DNA of 64,000 bases from Sphingobacteriales bacterium 50-39. Its GTDB lineage: Bacteria > Bacteroidota > Bacteroidia > Chitinophagales > Chitinophagaceae. A model generated the notes under the pieces. The model saw nothing but the letters and a program-made list of their open reading frames with translations. It did no database searches and had not been told where the DNA came from. A program made the position numbers and the translations under genes. The DNA is taken from NCBI GenBank assembly GCA_001898505.1, contig MKTZ01000002.1:62001-126000 (forward strand), given 5' to 3'. This document shows, piece by piece, positions 53,159 to 61,820 of this stretch (position 1 is its first letter; every line of letters starts with the position of its first letter).

Positions 53159-54552
53159 GCAAGCGCTGCTTTTTCTTGTTGTATCCGGATGGCGCCCCCA
53201 TCATATACAAAGAGAACGCTGATGGCCGCGCAGATAAGACAGAAGCCAGCCAGCACAATGGCATAAATAGGTTGATTGCCGTAAATATGCTTGATGATCC
53301 ACCCGCCAAACAATCCATTTATGATCTGCGGAAGTGTAATAAAGAAATTGAATATACCCATATAAATGCCCATTTTTCCCGCGGGGATGCAGCTGCTCAA
53401 AATAACATAAGGCATGGCGAGTATGCTGGCCCAGGCAAGCCCCACACCGATCATGGAATATTTCAGCATGGCAGGGTCCTTGATAAAAAAGACAGAAAGA
53501 AGCCCTACACCTCCTGCTGTCAGTGACAATGCATGGGTCAGTTTCCGTCCGATGCGTTTGGCGATCCCAGGTAGAAAAAGTGCAAAGACCATTGCCACCC
53601 CATTGTACCAGGCAAAGGCGCTCCCTACCTTATTGCCTGCTTCATTATAGGCAACAGTCTTGGCATAATCACCTGACAGCCCGTACACATGCGTGGCGAC
53701 GGCATCCGTAGTGAATACCCACATGCTGAATAGAGCAAACCAGCTGAAGAATTGCACCAGCCCCAGCTGCTTCATGGTCTTTGGCATCCGGGCAAAATCC
53801 TTTAGGATCTGCCCCAGTCCCGCATGCTCTGACCCCTCTTCCGGCTTGCCATGATATTTTTCATATTCTTTCGGAGGGTACTCGCGGGAGAAGAGGACGG
53901 TCACCAGTATGGCTGCAATAAAGACAGCAGCACCGATATAAAATGAATACTTGATATTGTCGGCAATCCCGCTCGGACCCGTTACCTTGCTGACACCAAG
54001 AGAAGCCAGGATATCCGTGAGGCTCGACCCGACAACAGCGCCCAGTCCGATAAGAAAGGTCTGAACGGAAAAGCCGAGGGTCCTTTGCCTGTCGGGAAGA
54101 TTGTCGGCTACCAGCGCCCGAAAAGGCTCCATGGCGATATTGAAGGAAGCATCCATGATCATCACAAAACCAGCGCCTACCCATAAGGCAGGTATCCAGC
54201 CCGCCATGCCGGCCGAATTGGGCAGCAGTATCAATGCCAGGGATGACAGCAATGCCCCCGTTAGAAAATATGGTTTGCGGCGTCCCAGCCGGTTCCAGGT
54301 ATGATCGCTGTAATGCCCGATCAATGGCTGCACGATCATCCCCACCAGCGGCGCTACCAGCCAGAACATAGGCAGCTGGTCCACATCCGCGCCAAAGGTC
54401 CGCAGGATACGGCTGGTATTTGCATTCTGCAGGGCAAAGCCGAATTGAATACCCATAAACCCAAAGCTCATCGTAAATATCTGGGCAATGGTCAGGTTGG
54501 GCTTGGGCGTGAGCCCTTGACGCAAAGGACCAGGAGAAGTTGAAGATGCCAT
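53155..54552 (-). CDS. MFS permease of the maltose/sucrose (SLC45/GPH-like) type
   Basis: A 465-residue protein with 12 hydrophobic segments. FGFMGIQFGFALQNANTSRILRTFGAD (read in parts), LVAPLVGMIVQPLIGHYSDHTWNRLGRRKPYFL and MEPFRALVADNLPDRQRTLGF are typical of bacterial SLC45-like maltose or sucrose transporters. It would import maltose or maltodextrins across the inner membrane, coupled to the periplasmic amylase that overlaps its 3' end. A strong terminator separates it from glgC upstream, so it has its own promoter. Confidence 0.9.
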   Translation of the reverse strand: MASSTSPGPLRQGLTPKPNLTIAQIFTMSFGFMGIQFGFALQNANTSRILRTFGADVDQLPMFWLVAPLVGMIVQPLIGHYSDHTWNRLGRRKPYFLTGALLSSLALILLPNSAGMAGWIPALWVGAGFVMIMDASFNIAMEPFRALVADNLPDRQRTLGFSVQTFLIGLGAVVGSSLTDILASLGVSKVTGPSGIADNIKYSFYIGAAVFIAAILVTVLFSREYPPKEYEKYHGKPEEGSEHAGLGQILKDFARMPKTMKQLGLVQFFSWFALFSMWVFTTDAVATHVYGLSGDYAKTVAYNEAGNKVGSAFAWYNGVAMVFALFLPGIAKRIGRKLTHALSLTAGGVGLLSVFFIKDPAMLKYSMIGVGLAWASILAMPYVILSSCIPAGKMGIYMGIFNFFITLPQIINGLFGGWIIKHIYGNQPIYAIVLAGFCLICAAISVLFVYDGGAIRIQQEKAALA

Positions 54553-54593
54553 AGCAATCGTTGGTTATGTAAAAAATACACTGTGCCCAGCTT

Positions 54594-54622
54594 AAAACTG
54601 CCCGGTTCTCCCGGGCAGTTTT
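54594..54622 (-). terminator. Intrinsic terminator after glgC
   Basis: A 12-bp stem AAAACTGCCCGG/CCGGGCAGTTTT with a 5-nt loop, 11 nt downstream of the glgC stop on the - strand, ending in a T-run. Confidence 0.88.
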
Positions 54623-54632
54623 ATATAATTAA

Positions 54633-55907
54633 TTATATGACAAATCCATTCGGCAGCACGGCTCCCTTCTTGATCACTACTACCCCTTCCTTCACCGTGT
54701 ACAGCGAATGATCCGTATTCTCCAGATGATGTCCTCCATTGATCCGCACATCGTCCCCGATGCGACAGTTCTTATCGACGATGGCATTCCGTATATAACA
54801 GCGATGCCCAATACCCACCGTGGGAAGACCGTGCGTTCTCGCCTGCTCGATCTCCTCGATGGTCTCATAATAATCCACCCCCATCAGATAGCTGCTCACG
54901 ATGGTCGTGCCCGTTCCGATACGGGTACGTATGCCGATAACACTGTTCTCTATACGGGAAGCATTGATGATACACCCCTCGGCGATGATGGTCTTCTCCA
55001 GGGTCGTACCGCTGATCTTCGCCGGCGGCAGCATACGCGCACGGGTATAGATCGCCTTTTCATTATCAAATAAATTGAAATCAGGGATATCTTTTGTCAG
55101 CCCCAGATTGGCCTCGAAGAAGGACGGGATGTTACCGATGTCTGTCCAGTATCCATCATATTGATAGCTGACCACCTTATACTTTTCCAGGGATTGAGGG
55201 ATTATTTCTTTACCAAAATCCGTGGATTCCACATACTCATTCTCCAGCAGCTCGGACAGCAGCTGGCGGTTGAAGATATAGATACCCATGGACGCGAGAT
55301 AGTTCCGTCCCTGCGCCTGCATAGCGGGGCCTGTATCGCTGATCCAGGGTGGCAACATATCTTTTTTGGGCTTTTCAGTAAAGGAGGTGATATACCCGCT
55401 CTCATCCATTTTCATGATGCCAAAGTCGGAAGCCTCCCTGTCATTGACGGGTATCGTGGCAATAGAGATATCCGCCCCCTTTTCCTTATGATGCGCCAGC
55501 ATATCCATAAAATCCATCTGGTACAGCTGGTCGCCGGAAAGGATCAGCACGTAGTCGCTGTCGAAAGGCCCCAGATGCCGCAGACACTGCCGGACGGCAT
55601 CCGCTGTACCCTGGTACCACGTAGGGTTATCAGGGGTTTGCTCCGCCGCCAGGATATCCACGAATGCCGAGCTGAAGGCGCTGAAATGATACGTGTTCTT
55701 GATGTGGCGGTTGAGAGAAGCCGAGTTGAATTGCGTAAGAACGAACATCCTTGTTATGCCGGAGTTCAAACAGTTCGATATGGGAATATCTACCAGACGG
55801 TATTTCCCGGCAATAGGCACGGCCGGCTTGGACCGGCTTGCCGTTAGAGGATATAACCTTGTACCGGCGCCCCCTCCTAAAATCACGGACAGAATCTCTT
55901 TAGACAT
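54633..55907 (-). CDS. glgC: Glucose-1-phosphate adenylyltransferase (ADP-glucose pyrophosphorylase)
   Basis: A 424-residue nucleotidyltransferase. The N-terminal signature is VILGGGAGTRLYPLTASRSKPAVP (read in parts), with GKYRLVDIPISNCLNSG, WYQGTADAVRQ and VLILSGDQLY following. The C-terminal half forms a left-handed beta-helix of hexapeptide type (TIIAEGCIINASRIENSVIG). It makes ADP-glucose from glucose-1-phosphate and ATP, the committed step of bacterial glycogen synthesis. The gene is 40 nt downstream of glgA on the same strand. Confidence 0.97.
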   Translation of the reverse strand: MSKEILSVILGGGAGTRLYPLTASRSKPAVPIAGKYRLVDIPISNCLNSGITRMFVLTQFNSASLNRHIKNTYHFSAFSSAFVDILAAEQTPDNPTWYQGTADAVRQCLRHLGPFDSDYVLILSGDQLYQMDFMDMLAHHKEKGADISIATIPVNDREASDFGIMKMDESGYITSFTEKPKKDMLPPWISDTGPAMQAQGRNYLASMGIYIFNRQLLSELLENEYVESTDFGKEIIPQSLEKYKVVSYQYDGYWTDIGNIPSFFEANLGLTKDIPDFNLFDNEKAIYTRARMLPPAKISGTTLEKTIIAEGCIINASRIENSVIGIRTRIGTGTTIVSSYLMGVDYYETIEEIEQARTHGLPTVGIGHRCYIRNAIVDKNCRIGDDVRINGGHHLENTDHSLYTVKEGVVVIKKGAVLPNGFVI

Positions 55908-55947
55908 ACTTCGCGGTTTATGATTTGAAACGATAGTTGATTACTGC

Positions 55948-57363
55948 TTACTTTATGGATTCATAGAGCTGCATATAAGACTTTACACTGGACTCCCAGC
56001 TAAAATCGAGCTGCATAATGTGCTGACGTATCTCCTTCACTTTTTCGGACTGCTGATACATCTCCACCGCCCGCCAGATCCCATGTGTCATATCACCTAC
56101 GCTGGCATGGTTGAACCGTATACCATATCCATTCTTGTCGCCATAGTCGAGAACAGTGTCATGCAGCCCCCCTGTATTGCGTACCACAGGAATGGTGCCA
56201 TAACGAAGGGCATACAGCTGATTCAGCCCGCAGGGCTCCACACGCGAAGGCATGAGGATATAATCCGCGCCGGCGTACATGAGGTGACTCAGCGCCTCGT
56301 CATACCCGATATAGACATTATAATCCCCCCGGGAAAGCCCTTTCATCGCATTGAGACGGCCTTCAACATCCGGGAACCCACTGCCTAATATAAGAAAGTT
56401 CATCCTGCGTCCTACATAATAAAAAGAGTCTTCGATGGCTTGGGGCAGCAGATCGGCGCCCTTCTCTCCCACCAGCCTGCCGATAAAAGTGATCAACGGC
56501 TTTTTAGGGTCCAGCTGAAAACGCTGGCAGAGCAGTTCCTTATTCTTCCGTTTGCCTTCCTCTACGGTCTCGATGGTAAAATGATCTTCAAAATAGCCGT
56601 CCGTGGATGGGTCCCAGACCAGGTTGTCGATCCCGTTGAGAATACCCGAACATTTTCCCTTTTCGTATTCCAGCAGAGCTTCCAGGCCGTTGGCATTACT
56701 CCTCATCTCTTCCAGATAGGTAGGGCTTACGGTGGTAACCTTCCAGGCGCACTTGATCCCGCTACCCAGGGAGTTGATGGCATTTCCCCATCCCAGCATG
56801 CCCGTTTTCCAGGTGTCGTAGGCAGGTATATAGGTGCTTTTGTCCCAGCCCATCCAGCCCTGGTATTGTGCGTTATGGATAGTCAGCACCGTAGGTATAT
56901 CCGCTAAGGACTGATAAGCATGGCAATACTTGAAAAAGAAAGGAATAAGCGCCGCCTGATGGTCGTGTACATGCACAATGTCCGGGCGGTGCTTCCAGGC
57001 CACCAGCCAGTCCGCCACCGACACCTGGAAGGCAACGAACCGCTCGATGTCATCGTCATAGCCATATACTTTCTCCCTGTCCAGCACCCCATTGATATCT
57101 ACCAGGTAGAGGTCGAAGCCTAATTTATTGGTCTTTTCCTTGATCACGGTATAATTGAACCACCAGTTGCCGAGATGGGTATATCCCTTATGAACAACAT
57201 CCCATTCATTGGCCAAAAGGAATTTGGTCCGATACATCGGCATCACCACCTTGGCAACATGCCCCAGCTGGCGCTGGTATTTGGGCAGCGCCCCCACAAC
57301 ATCGCCTAACCCACCGGCTTTAGCCACCGGATAACACTCTGCCGATACGTGTATTATTTCCAT
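55948..57363 (-). CDS. glgA: Glycogen synthase (ADP-glucose type, GT5)
   Basis: A 471-residue GT5 enzyme. The ADP-glucose binding motif KAGGLGDVVGALPK lies at residues 15-28, and TFIGRLVGEKGADLL, ADYILMPSRVEPCGLNQLYALRYG (read in parts) and VRNTGGLHDTV mark the C-terminal GT-B domain. It extends alpha-1,4-glucan chains. It is the first gene of a glgA-glgC unit; glgB lies on the same strand 8 kb downstream. A TTTTCGCG palindrome lies in the divergent promoter region shared with the sugar permease. Confidence 0.95.
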   Translation of the reverse strand: MEIIHVSAECYPVAKAGGLGDVVGALPKYQRQLGHVAKVVMPMYRTKFLLANEWDVVHKGYTHLGNWWFNYTVIKEKTNKLGFDLYLVDINGVLDREKVYGYDDDIERFVAFQVSVADWLVAWKHRPDIVHVHDHQAALIPFFFKYCHAYQSLADIPTVLTIHNAQYQGWMGWDKSTYIPAYDTWKTGMLGWGNAINSLGSGIKCAWKVTTVSPTYLEEMRSNANGLEALLEYEKGKCSGILNGIDNLVWDPSTDGYFEDHFTIETVEEGKRKNKELLCQRFQLDPKKPLITFIGRLVGEKGADLLPQAIEDSFYYVGRRMNFLILGSGFPDVEGRLNAMKGLSRGDYNVYIGYDEALSHLMYAGADYILMPSRVEPCGLNQLYALRYGTIPVVRNTGGLHDTVLDYGDKNGYGIRFNHASVGDMTHGIWRAVEMYQQSEKVKEIRQHIMQLDFSWESSVKSYMQLYESIK

Positions 57364-57458
57364 TAAAATATGTTAATGCTTAGGGTGCAGCTTTTGAGCA
57401 ACCGCCATTCAATTTAGGGAAGGTTTTCCATTTAATGCTCCGTCTGTGATGAAAAAAT

Positions 57459-57475
57459 TTTTCGCGTCGCGAAAA
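57459..57475. promoter_or_regulatory. Candidate operator: perfect 17-nt palindrome TTTTCGCG-T-CGCGAAAA
   Basis: The arms are exact reverse complements around one central base. The site lies 36 nt before the permease ATG and about 95 nt before the divergent glgA start, so one regulator could control both. The half-site layout suits LacI- or GntR-type sugar regulators, an inference. Confidence 0.6.
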
Positions 57476-57511
57476 CATGCTATTTTCAGCCCTTAATTCC
57501 AAAACACTACC

Positions 57512-58972
57512 ATGCATCAAAAAACCAATTGGGCTCAATTTGGTACGCTCATCAGCGTCTTCTTCTTCTGGGGCTTTGTAGCAGCGAGTAACGATATTCT
57601 CATCCCTGTATTCGAAGACAAATTCCATTTGGAGCATTGGCAAAGCCAGCTGGTGTCCATTGCATTCTATGTAGCCTATACTGTTGGTTCTCTTATCTAC
57701 GTCGCTATTTCAAAATCCATAGGTTCCGACCTGCTGAATAAAGTTGGCTATAAAAATGGTATTGCCATCGGCCTGATCATCTCCGCCATCGGCACCTTAT
57801 TATTTTATCCCGCAGCCAATAGCGCTTCCTTTACTCTGATGCTTTCCGGCCTGTTTATCGTAGGGTTGGGATTTTCGCTGCAGCAGATCGCAGCCAATCC
57901 GTTAGCCATCGTCATCGGCGACCCGGCGACAGGCTCGCAACGCCTGACCATGGCCGGTGGCGTCAATAATTTCGGTACTACCATCGGCCCGCTGCTGGTG
58001 AGCTTTGCCATCTTCGGCAGCGTCAGCCACGCCAACACCAATGCCAGTATCGAGAGCGTAAAAACTCCTTATCTTATCCTGGGTCTTGCCTTTGTACTGG
58101 TGGCCGTCTTCTTTAAATTCTCCTCCATCCCCAATAAGATCGATCTCGACCATGTAGCAGAGACGTCTGCCGGAGAGGAAGACGCACATTCCGCCAAATT
58201 ATTACATCGCAAATCCGCCATTTCATACCCCCAGCTATGGATGGGAATGATCGGCATTTTTGTATACGTGGGCGTAGAAGTTTCCACTGCCAGCAATCTG
58301 CCCAAATATCTGAAACAGGATCTTCTCATCTCTACTGACAAGGTAGCCCCGTTCATTTCCCTTTATTGGGCCAGCCTTATGATTGGCCGGTGGACGGGCG
58401 CCATAGGCGCATTCGGCCTGAGCAAGTCCGCCCAGCAGGTATTGCGCTTCGTGATGCCCTATGTAGCATTTGGCATATTCCTTCTCGTCAACATCATTGG
58501 CGGCCACGATATCAAAGCATTTGCCATATATCCCCTGCTGATCGTCGTCATGATCATAGGTGATCTTTTTAGCAAAGGCAATCCGGCGAGAATGCTCCTT
58601 ATCTTCTCTTCCTGCGGCATCGCCGCCCTTCTCATCGGGATGGCGACTACCGGCATGGTCAGCGTCTATGCCTTCACCAGCGTGGGGCTCTTCTGCAGCA
58701 CTCTCTGGCCCTGCATTTTCACCCTGGCTGTTGCCGGATTGGGCAAGCACACCAATCAGGGTAGCAGTCTGCTGATCATGATGATCATGGGTGGCGGCTT
58801 TATCAGCCTCTTCCAGGGCATCCTGTCAGAAACTCCGCTCGGTATCCATTACAGCTATATCATGGGTGCAGCCTGTTTTGCCTATCTGGCATTTTACGCC
58901 ATCCGGGCTAAATCCGTGCTAAAGTCTCAGGGAATCGATTTCGATGCTTTACAAGCCGGTGGTGGACATTAA
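57512..58972 (+). CDS. FucP/GluP-type sugar permease (FHS family MFS)
   Basis: A 486-residue, 12-helix transporter. The N terminus QFGTLISVFFFWGFVAASNDILIPVF and QLVSIAFYVAYTVGSLIYV are typical of the fucose-galactose-glucose/H+ symporter group, as are GLGFSLQQIAANPLAIVIGDP and the NNFGTTIGPLL motif. It probably imports glucose, galactose or a related hexose. The downstream ROK kinase gene on the same strand suggests uptake followed by phosphorylation, though the kinase has a promoter-like box of its own. Confidence 0.9.
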   Translation: MHQKTNWAQFGTLISVFFFWGFVAASNDILIPVFEDKFHLEHWQSQLVSIAFYVAYTVGSLIYVAISKSIGSDLLNKVGYKNGIAIGLIISAIGTLLFYPAANSASFTLMLSGLFIVGLGFSLQQIAANPLAIVIGDPATGSQRLTMAGGVNNFGTTIGPLLVSFAIFGSVSHANTNASIESVKTPYLILGLAFVLVAVFFKFSSIPNKIDLDHVAETSAGEEDAHSAKLLHRKSAISYPQLWMGMIGIFVYVGVEVSTASNLPKYLKQDLLISTDKVAPFISLYWASLMIGRWTGAIGAFGLSKSAQQVLRFVMPYVAFGIFLLVNIIGGHDIKAFAIYPLLIVVMIIGDLFSKGNPARMLLIFSSCGIAALLIGMATTGMVSVYAFTSVGLFCSTLWPCIFTLAVAGLGKHTNQGSSLLIMMIMGGGFISLFQGILSETPLGIHYSYIMGAACFAYLAFYAIRAKSVLKSQGIDFDALQAGGGH

Positions 58973-58986
58973 TGTAATTCTTGTCC

Positions 58987-58994
58987 TATATTTG
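58987..58994 (+). promoter_or_regulatory. -7 element upstream of the ROK kinase gene
   Basis: TATATTTG matches TAnnTTTG and is followed by GCAGCC; predicted start about 35 nt before the ATG. No clear TTG is seen at the right spacing. Confidence 0.4.
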
Positions 58995-59034
58995 CAGCCG
59001 CTCGTTCAGGCATCAAATCTAAAACTCAGCGTTC

Positions 59035-60021
59035 ATGGCAAAAGCCGCTTCTTCGTCTTCTTACGAGTCATTGGCCATCGGCATTGACATCGGGGGCACA
59101 GGCACAAAATTTGGGATAGTCGACCGTATAGGCAATGTGTTATTTTCCAGTGAAATATCCACCAGGGGGCACAGCCAGGTAGAAAGCTTTATCGACGAGC
59201 TGCACAGCCATCTATCCGTACTCATCGAAAAGGCGGGCGGCACTGGCCGTATGCGCGGCATAGGCGTAGGCGCTCCCAACGGCAATTATTACAGCGGCAC
59301 GGTAGAATACGCCCCGAACCTGCCCTGGCGCGGGATCATCCCCCTGGCCAAGCTTATCCAGAATAAATTCCAGCTGCCCACTATTCTTACCAACGACGCC
59401 AATGCCGCCGCCATCGGCGAGATGATGTACGGCGCAGCCAAAGGCATGAAGGACTTTATCATGATCACCCTGGGTACAGGGGTAGGCAGCGGCATCGTCG
59501 CCAATGGTAAACTCATATATGGCCACGACGGCTTTGCCGGCGAATTGGGACATACCATCATCATCCCCCACGGTCGCCTGCACGAAGGCACGGGCAAAAA
59601 AGGTTCGCTGGAAAGCTACGCCTCCGCCACAGGAGTAAAGCTCACGGCCATCGAAATGCTGGAGAAAAGTCAGGAAGCAAGTTTGTTAAGGGGCATTCCT
59701 AAGAACCAGCTGGACTCTAAAAAAGTATATGACGCCGCCATACAGGGGGACAAGCTGGCTAAAGCCATCTTCGACTTCACAGGAGAGATACTGGGTCTGG
59801 CGCTCGCCAACTTTGTCATGTTCTCCAGCCCTGAAGCCATTATCCTCTTCGGGGGGCTTACCAAGTCCGGCGACCTCATCCTTAAACCTACCCGGGAGAA
59901 CATGGAGAGTAATCTCATCCAGGTGTTCCAGAATAAGGTGAAGATCCTGGTGAGCCATTTAAAGGAATCCGACGCCGCGATCCTTGGCGCCAGCGCACTG
60001 GTCTGGGATATGAAAATATAA
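59035..60021 (+). CDS. ROK family sugar kinase (probable glucokinase) lacking the zinc cysteines
   Basis: A 328-residue ROK protein: phosphate-binding GIDIGGTGTKFGIVD, catalytic Asp in LTNDANAAAIGE, GTGVGSGIVANG and FAGELGHTII. There is no N-terminal winged helix, so it is a kinase and not a repressor. The ROK zinc motif CxCGxxGCxE is replaced: residues 184-193 read EGTGKKGSLE, so all three Cys are missing (E184, T186, S191) while the preceding His is kept. Loss of structural zinc is known in polyphosphate-glucokinase relatives, so phosphate donor and sugar remain open. Following a hexose permease, glucose or another hexose is the likely substrate. Confidence 0.85.
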   Translation: MAKAASSSSYESLAIGIDIGGTGTKFGIVDRIGNVLFSSEISTRGHSQVESFIDELHSHLSVLIEKAGGTGRMRGIGVGAPNGNYYSGTVEYAPNLPWRGIIPLAKLIQNKFQLPTILTNDANAAAIGEMMYGAAKGMKDFIMITLGTGVGSGIVANGKLIYGHDGFAGELGHTIIIPHGRLHEGTGKKGSLESYASATGVKLTAIEMLEKSQEASLLRGIPKNQLDSKKVYDAAIQGDKLAKAIFDFTGEILGLALANFVMFSSPEAIILFGGLTKSGDLILKPTRENMESNLIQVFQNKVKILVSHLKESDAAILGASALVWDMKI

Positions 60022-60049
60022 ATGCAATGACCTTCGATAAAAACAAAGA

Positions 60050-60078
60050 GGCCGTCTCAAATATAAGAGGCGGCCTTT
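60050..60078. terminator. Bidirectional terminator between the ROK kinase and susD-like genes
   Basis: A 9-bp stem GGCCGTCTC/GAGGCGGCC (one G-U pair) with an 8-nt loop, followed by TTT on the + strand and preceded by an A-rich run. Confidence 0.75.
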
Positions 60079-60125
60079 CTATTTTATAGCCCTATGGGGG
60101 GCGGAACTTCAACCCTACCAGTTCC

Positions 60126-61808
60126 CTACCACGGCTTGTTCGTGCCCTGCAGCAGCCACATTCTCGAATAGGAATGATCGGCCGATTGCCCGACGGGCAC
60201 ATAGATCGTGGACTCCAGCCGGCTGACAGCAGCCTGGTAATTGACCAGGTAAGCCTTGTCGAGATTGGGAGAAGGATAAATAGACCGGATCGGCAATTTC
60301 GGCCCGAACTGCGCTACCGGCCCCGTCTGCAGATCGGGATACCCTGTCCTCCTCCAGTCGAACCAGGGCTCGATGCTCAGCCAGCCCGCGATCCATTTTT
60401 GCTCCATGATACGCGCCAGCTTATCGGAAGCGCCTGCATAGTCGACATCAGGATTGTTATAGTAGGTGTTGAAATCGAACCCGGCCGCATTGCCGGTGAC
60501 TCCGTAGCGGTCCATGGAAGCCTGTATGCCGTTCCTATAATATTGGTCCGCGCTCCCGCTCACCGTAAAACCACCCTTTAAAGCCGCCTCCGCCATCAGG
60601 AACGAGACCTCTGCAAAGGTCATCAGCTTCACCTTGACATAGGGGTCGCTATTGAGCCTGTACCGGCTGTGCAGGTAAGAGATATAGGGGTTCCGCTCCG
60701 GGTTGTAGGAAGCCCCATCACCACCCTTATTGAATACCAGGGCATCTACTGTGGCCAGCCCCACCGGTAATCCTACATATAAAGAAGTATCCACTCCTGT
60801 CGTCGTAGCCTTCCTGTATTTCACCGTATAGGATTCGCCATAGATATTCGTCATCGTCGCATTCGAGTCGGCAGTGACATTTGCATCCCATTTGTATAGC
60901 ACCGGATTCACCCAGCGCTGCAGGCGAGGGTCGCCCAGGGCCCGCAGCTTATTCACCAGGGTAGCGGCAGGCTTTATCAGGTACAGCGGATTCGAGCTGT
61001 TCAAAGGCCCTCCCGGCGCTGAATTATCCGCCGTCGCGCCCAGATAGCTCATCGTAGCCTCGTCTCCGACGGATGTAAAAGCAGCTCCGGCCGCATTATT
61101 GAACTCGCTGACAATATCCACGCCCGCCGCGCTCATCTCCGACCGCTTGTTATAAAGCCGCATCGCATAGCGCATACGCAGGGAATTGGCGAAAAGCCTC
61201 CACTTCGCTCCGCTGCCCGCATAGATCACATCCGCCCCCGCGTCGATGGCATCCTTGGTGGCATCCAGGTTTGACAACAGATCGTTGGCAGCGCTCAGAT
61301 CCTTCAGGATCCCCGTATATACGTCCACCTGCTTGTCGTATTTTGGAAAATAGGTCCCGCCGCTGGCCTTTAGGGCCTCGGAATAAGGGATGTCGCCATA
61401 GAGGTCCGTCAACATCCCGAAGACAAAAGATCTCATGACCAGCGAGATCCCTTCGAACAGCTTGTTGTTGTCCCGGATCGCATTGGTATGGATGATATTT
61501 ATATTCCGGAGGATGGCATAATAGGTATCCCAGGAGTCATGGCTCCATCCGTAATTATTTACCGTGGCCGCGTTCTCATTGGTGCCGATCTGAGTGTATT
61601 GCAGCAGCCCGGAGATCTTGGACCCCTCGGCCCCTAAATTATAGTAGAGCTTGGAGGTCTCCGTAAGGACATAAGTAAGAATATAATTGGAAGATACGTT
61701 TTCAGCACTATTCGGGTTGATATTGGCCTCATCGAATTTTTTGCAGGAAGGCGCCGCTATCGTCAGGATCGCGGTTAATGTCACCAACTTTATCAGAAGC
61801 GTTTTCAT
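60126..61808 (-). CDS. SusD-like lipoprotein of the second SusCD pair
   Basis: A 560-residue lipoprotein (TLTAILTIAAPSC lipobox, then KKFDEANINPNSAENVSS). The sequence fits the SusD-like_2 branch: NPNS near the start, MRSFVFGMLTDLYGDIPYSEAL, AKWRLFANSLRMRYAMRL, FLMAEAALKGG and QKWIAGWLSIEPWFDWRRTGYP. It should bind a nutrient at the cell surface together with the SusC protein encoded 12 nt upstream. The ligand is unknown. Confidence 0.93.
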   Translation of the reverse strand: MKTLLIKLVTLTAILTIAAPSCKKFDEANINPNSAENVSSNYILTYVLTETSKLYYNLGAEGSKISGLLQYTQIGTNENAATVNNYGWSHDSWDTYYAILRNINIIHTNAIRDNNKLFEGISLVMRSFVFGMLTDLYGDIPYSEALKASGGTYFPKYDKQVDVYTGILKDLSAANDLLSNLDATKDAIDAGADVIYAGSGAKWRLFANSLRMRYAMRLYNKRSEMSAAGVDIVSEFNNAAGAAFTSVGDEATMSYLGATADNSAPGGPLNSSNPLYLIKPAATLVNKLRALGDPRLQRWVNPVLYKWDANVTADSNATMTNIYGESYTVKYRKATTTGVDTSLYVGLPVGLATVDALVFNKGGDGASYNPERNPYISYLHSRYRLNSDPYVKVKLMTFAEVSFLMAEAALKGGFTVSGSADQYYRNGIQASMDRYGVTGNAAGFDFNTYYNNPDVDYAGASDKLARIMEQKWIAGWLSIEPWFDWRRTGYPDLQTGPVAQFGPKLPIRSIYPSPNLDKAYLVNYQAAVSRLESTIYVPVGQSADHSYSRMWLLQGTNKPW

Positions 61809-61820
61809 CTTTGTCTCTTT

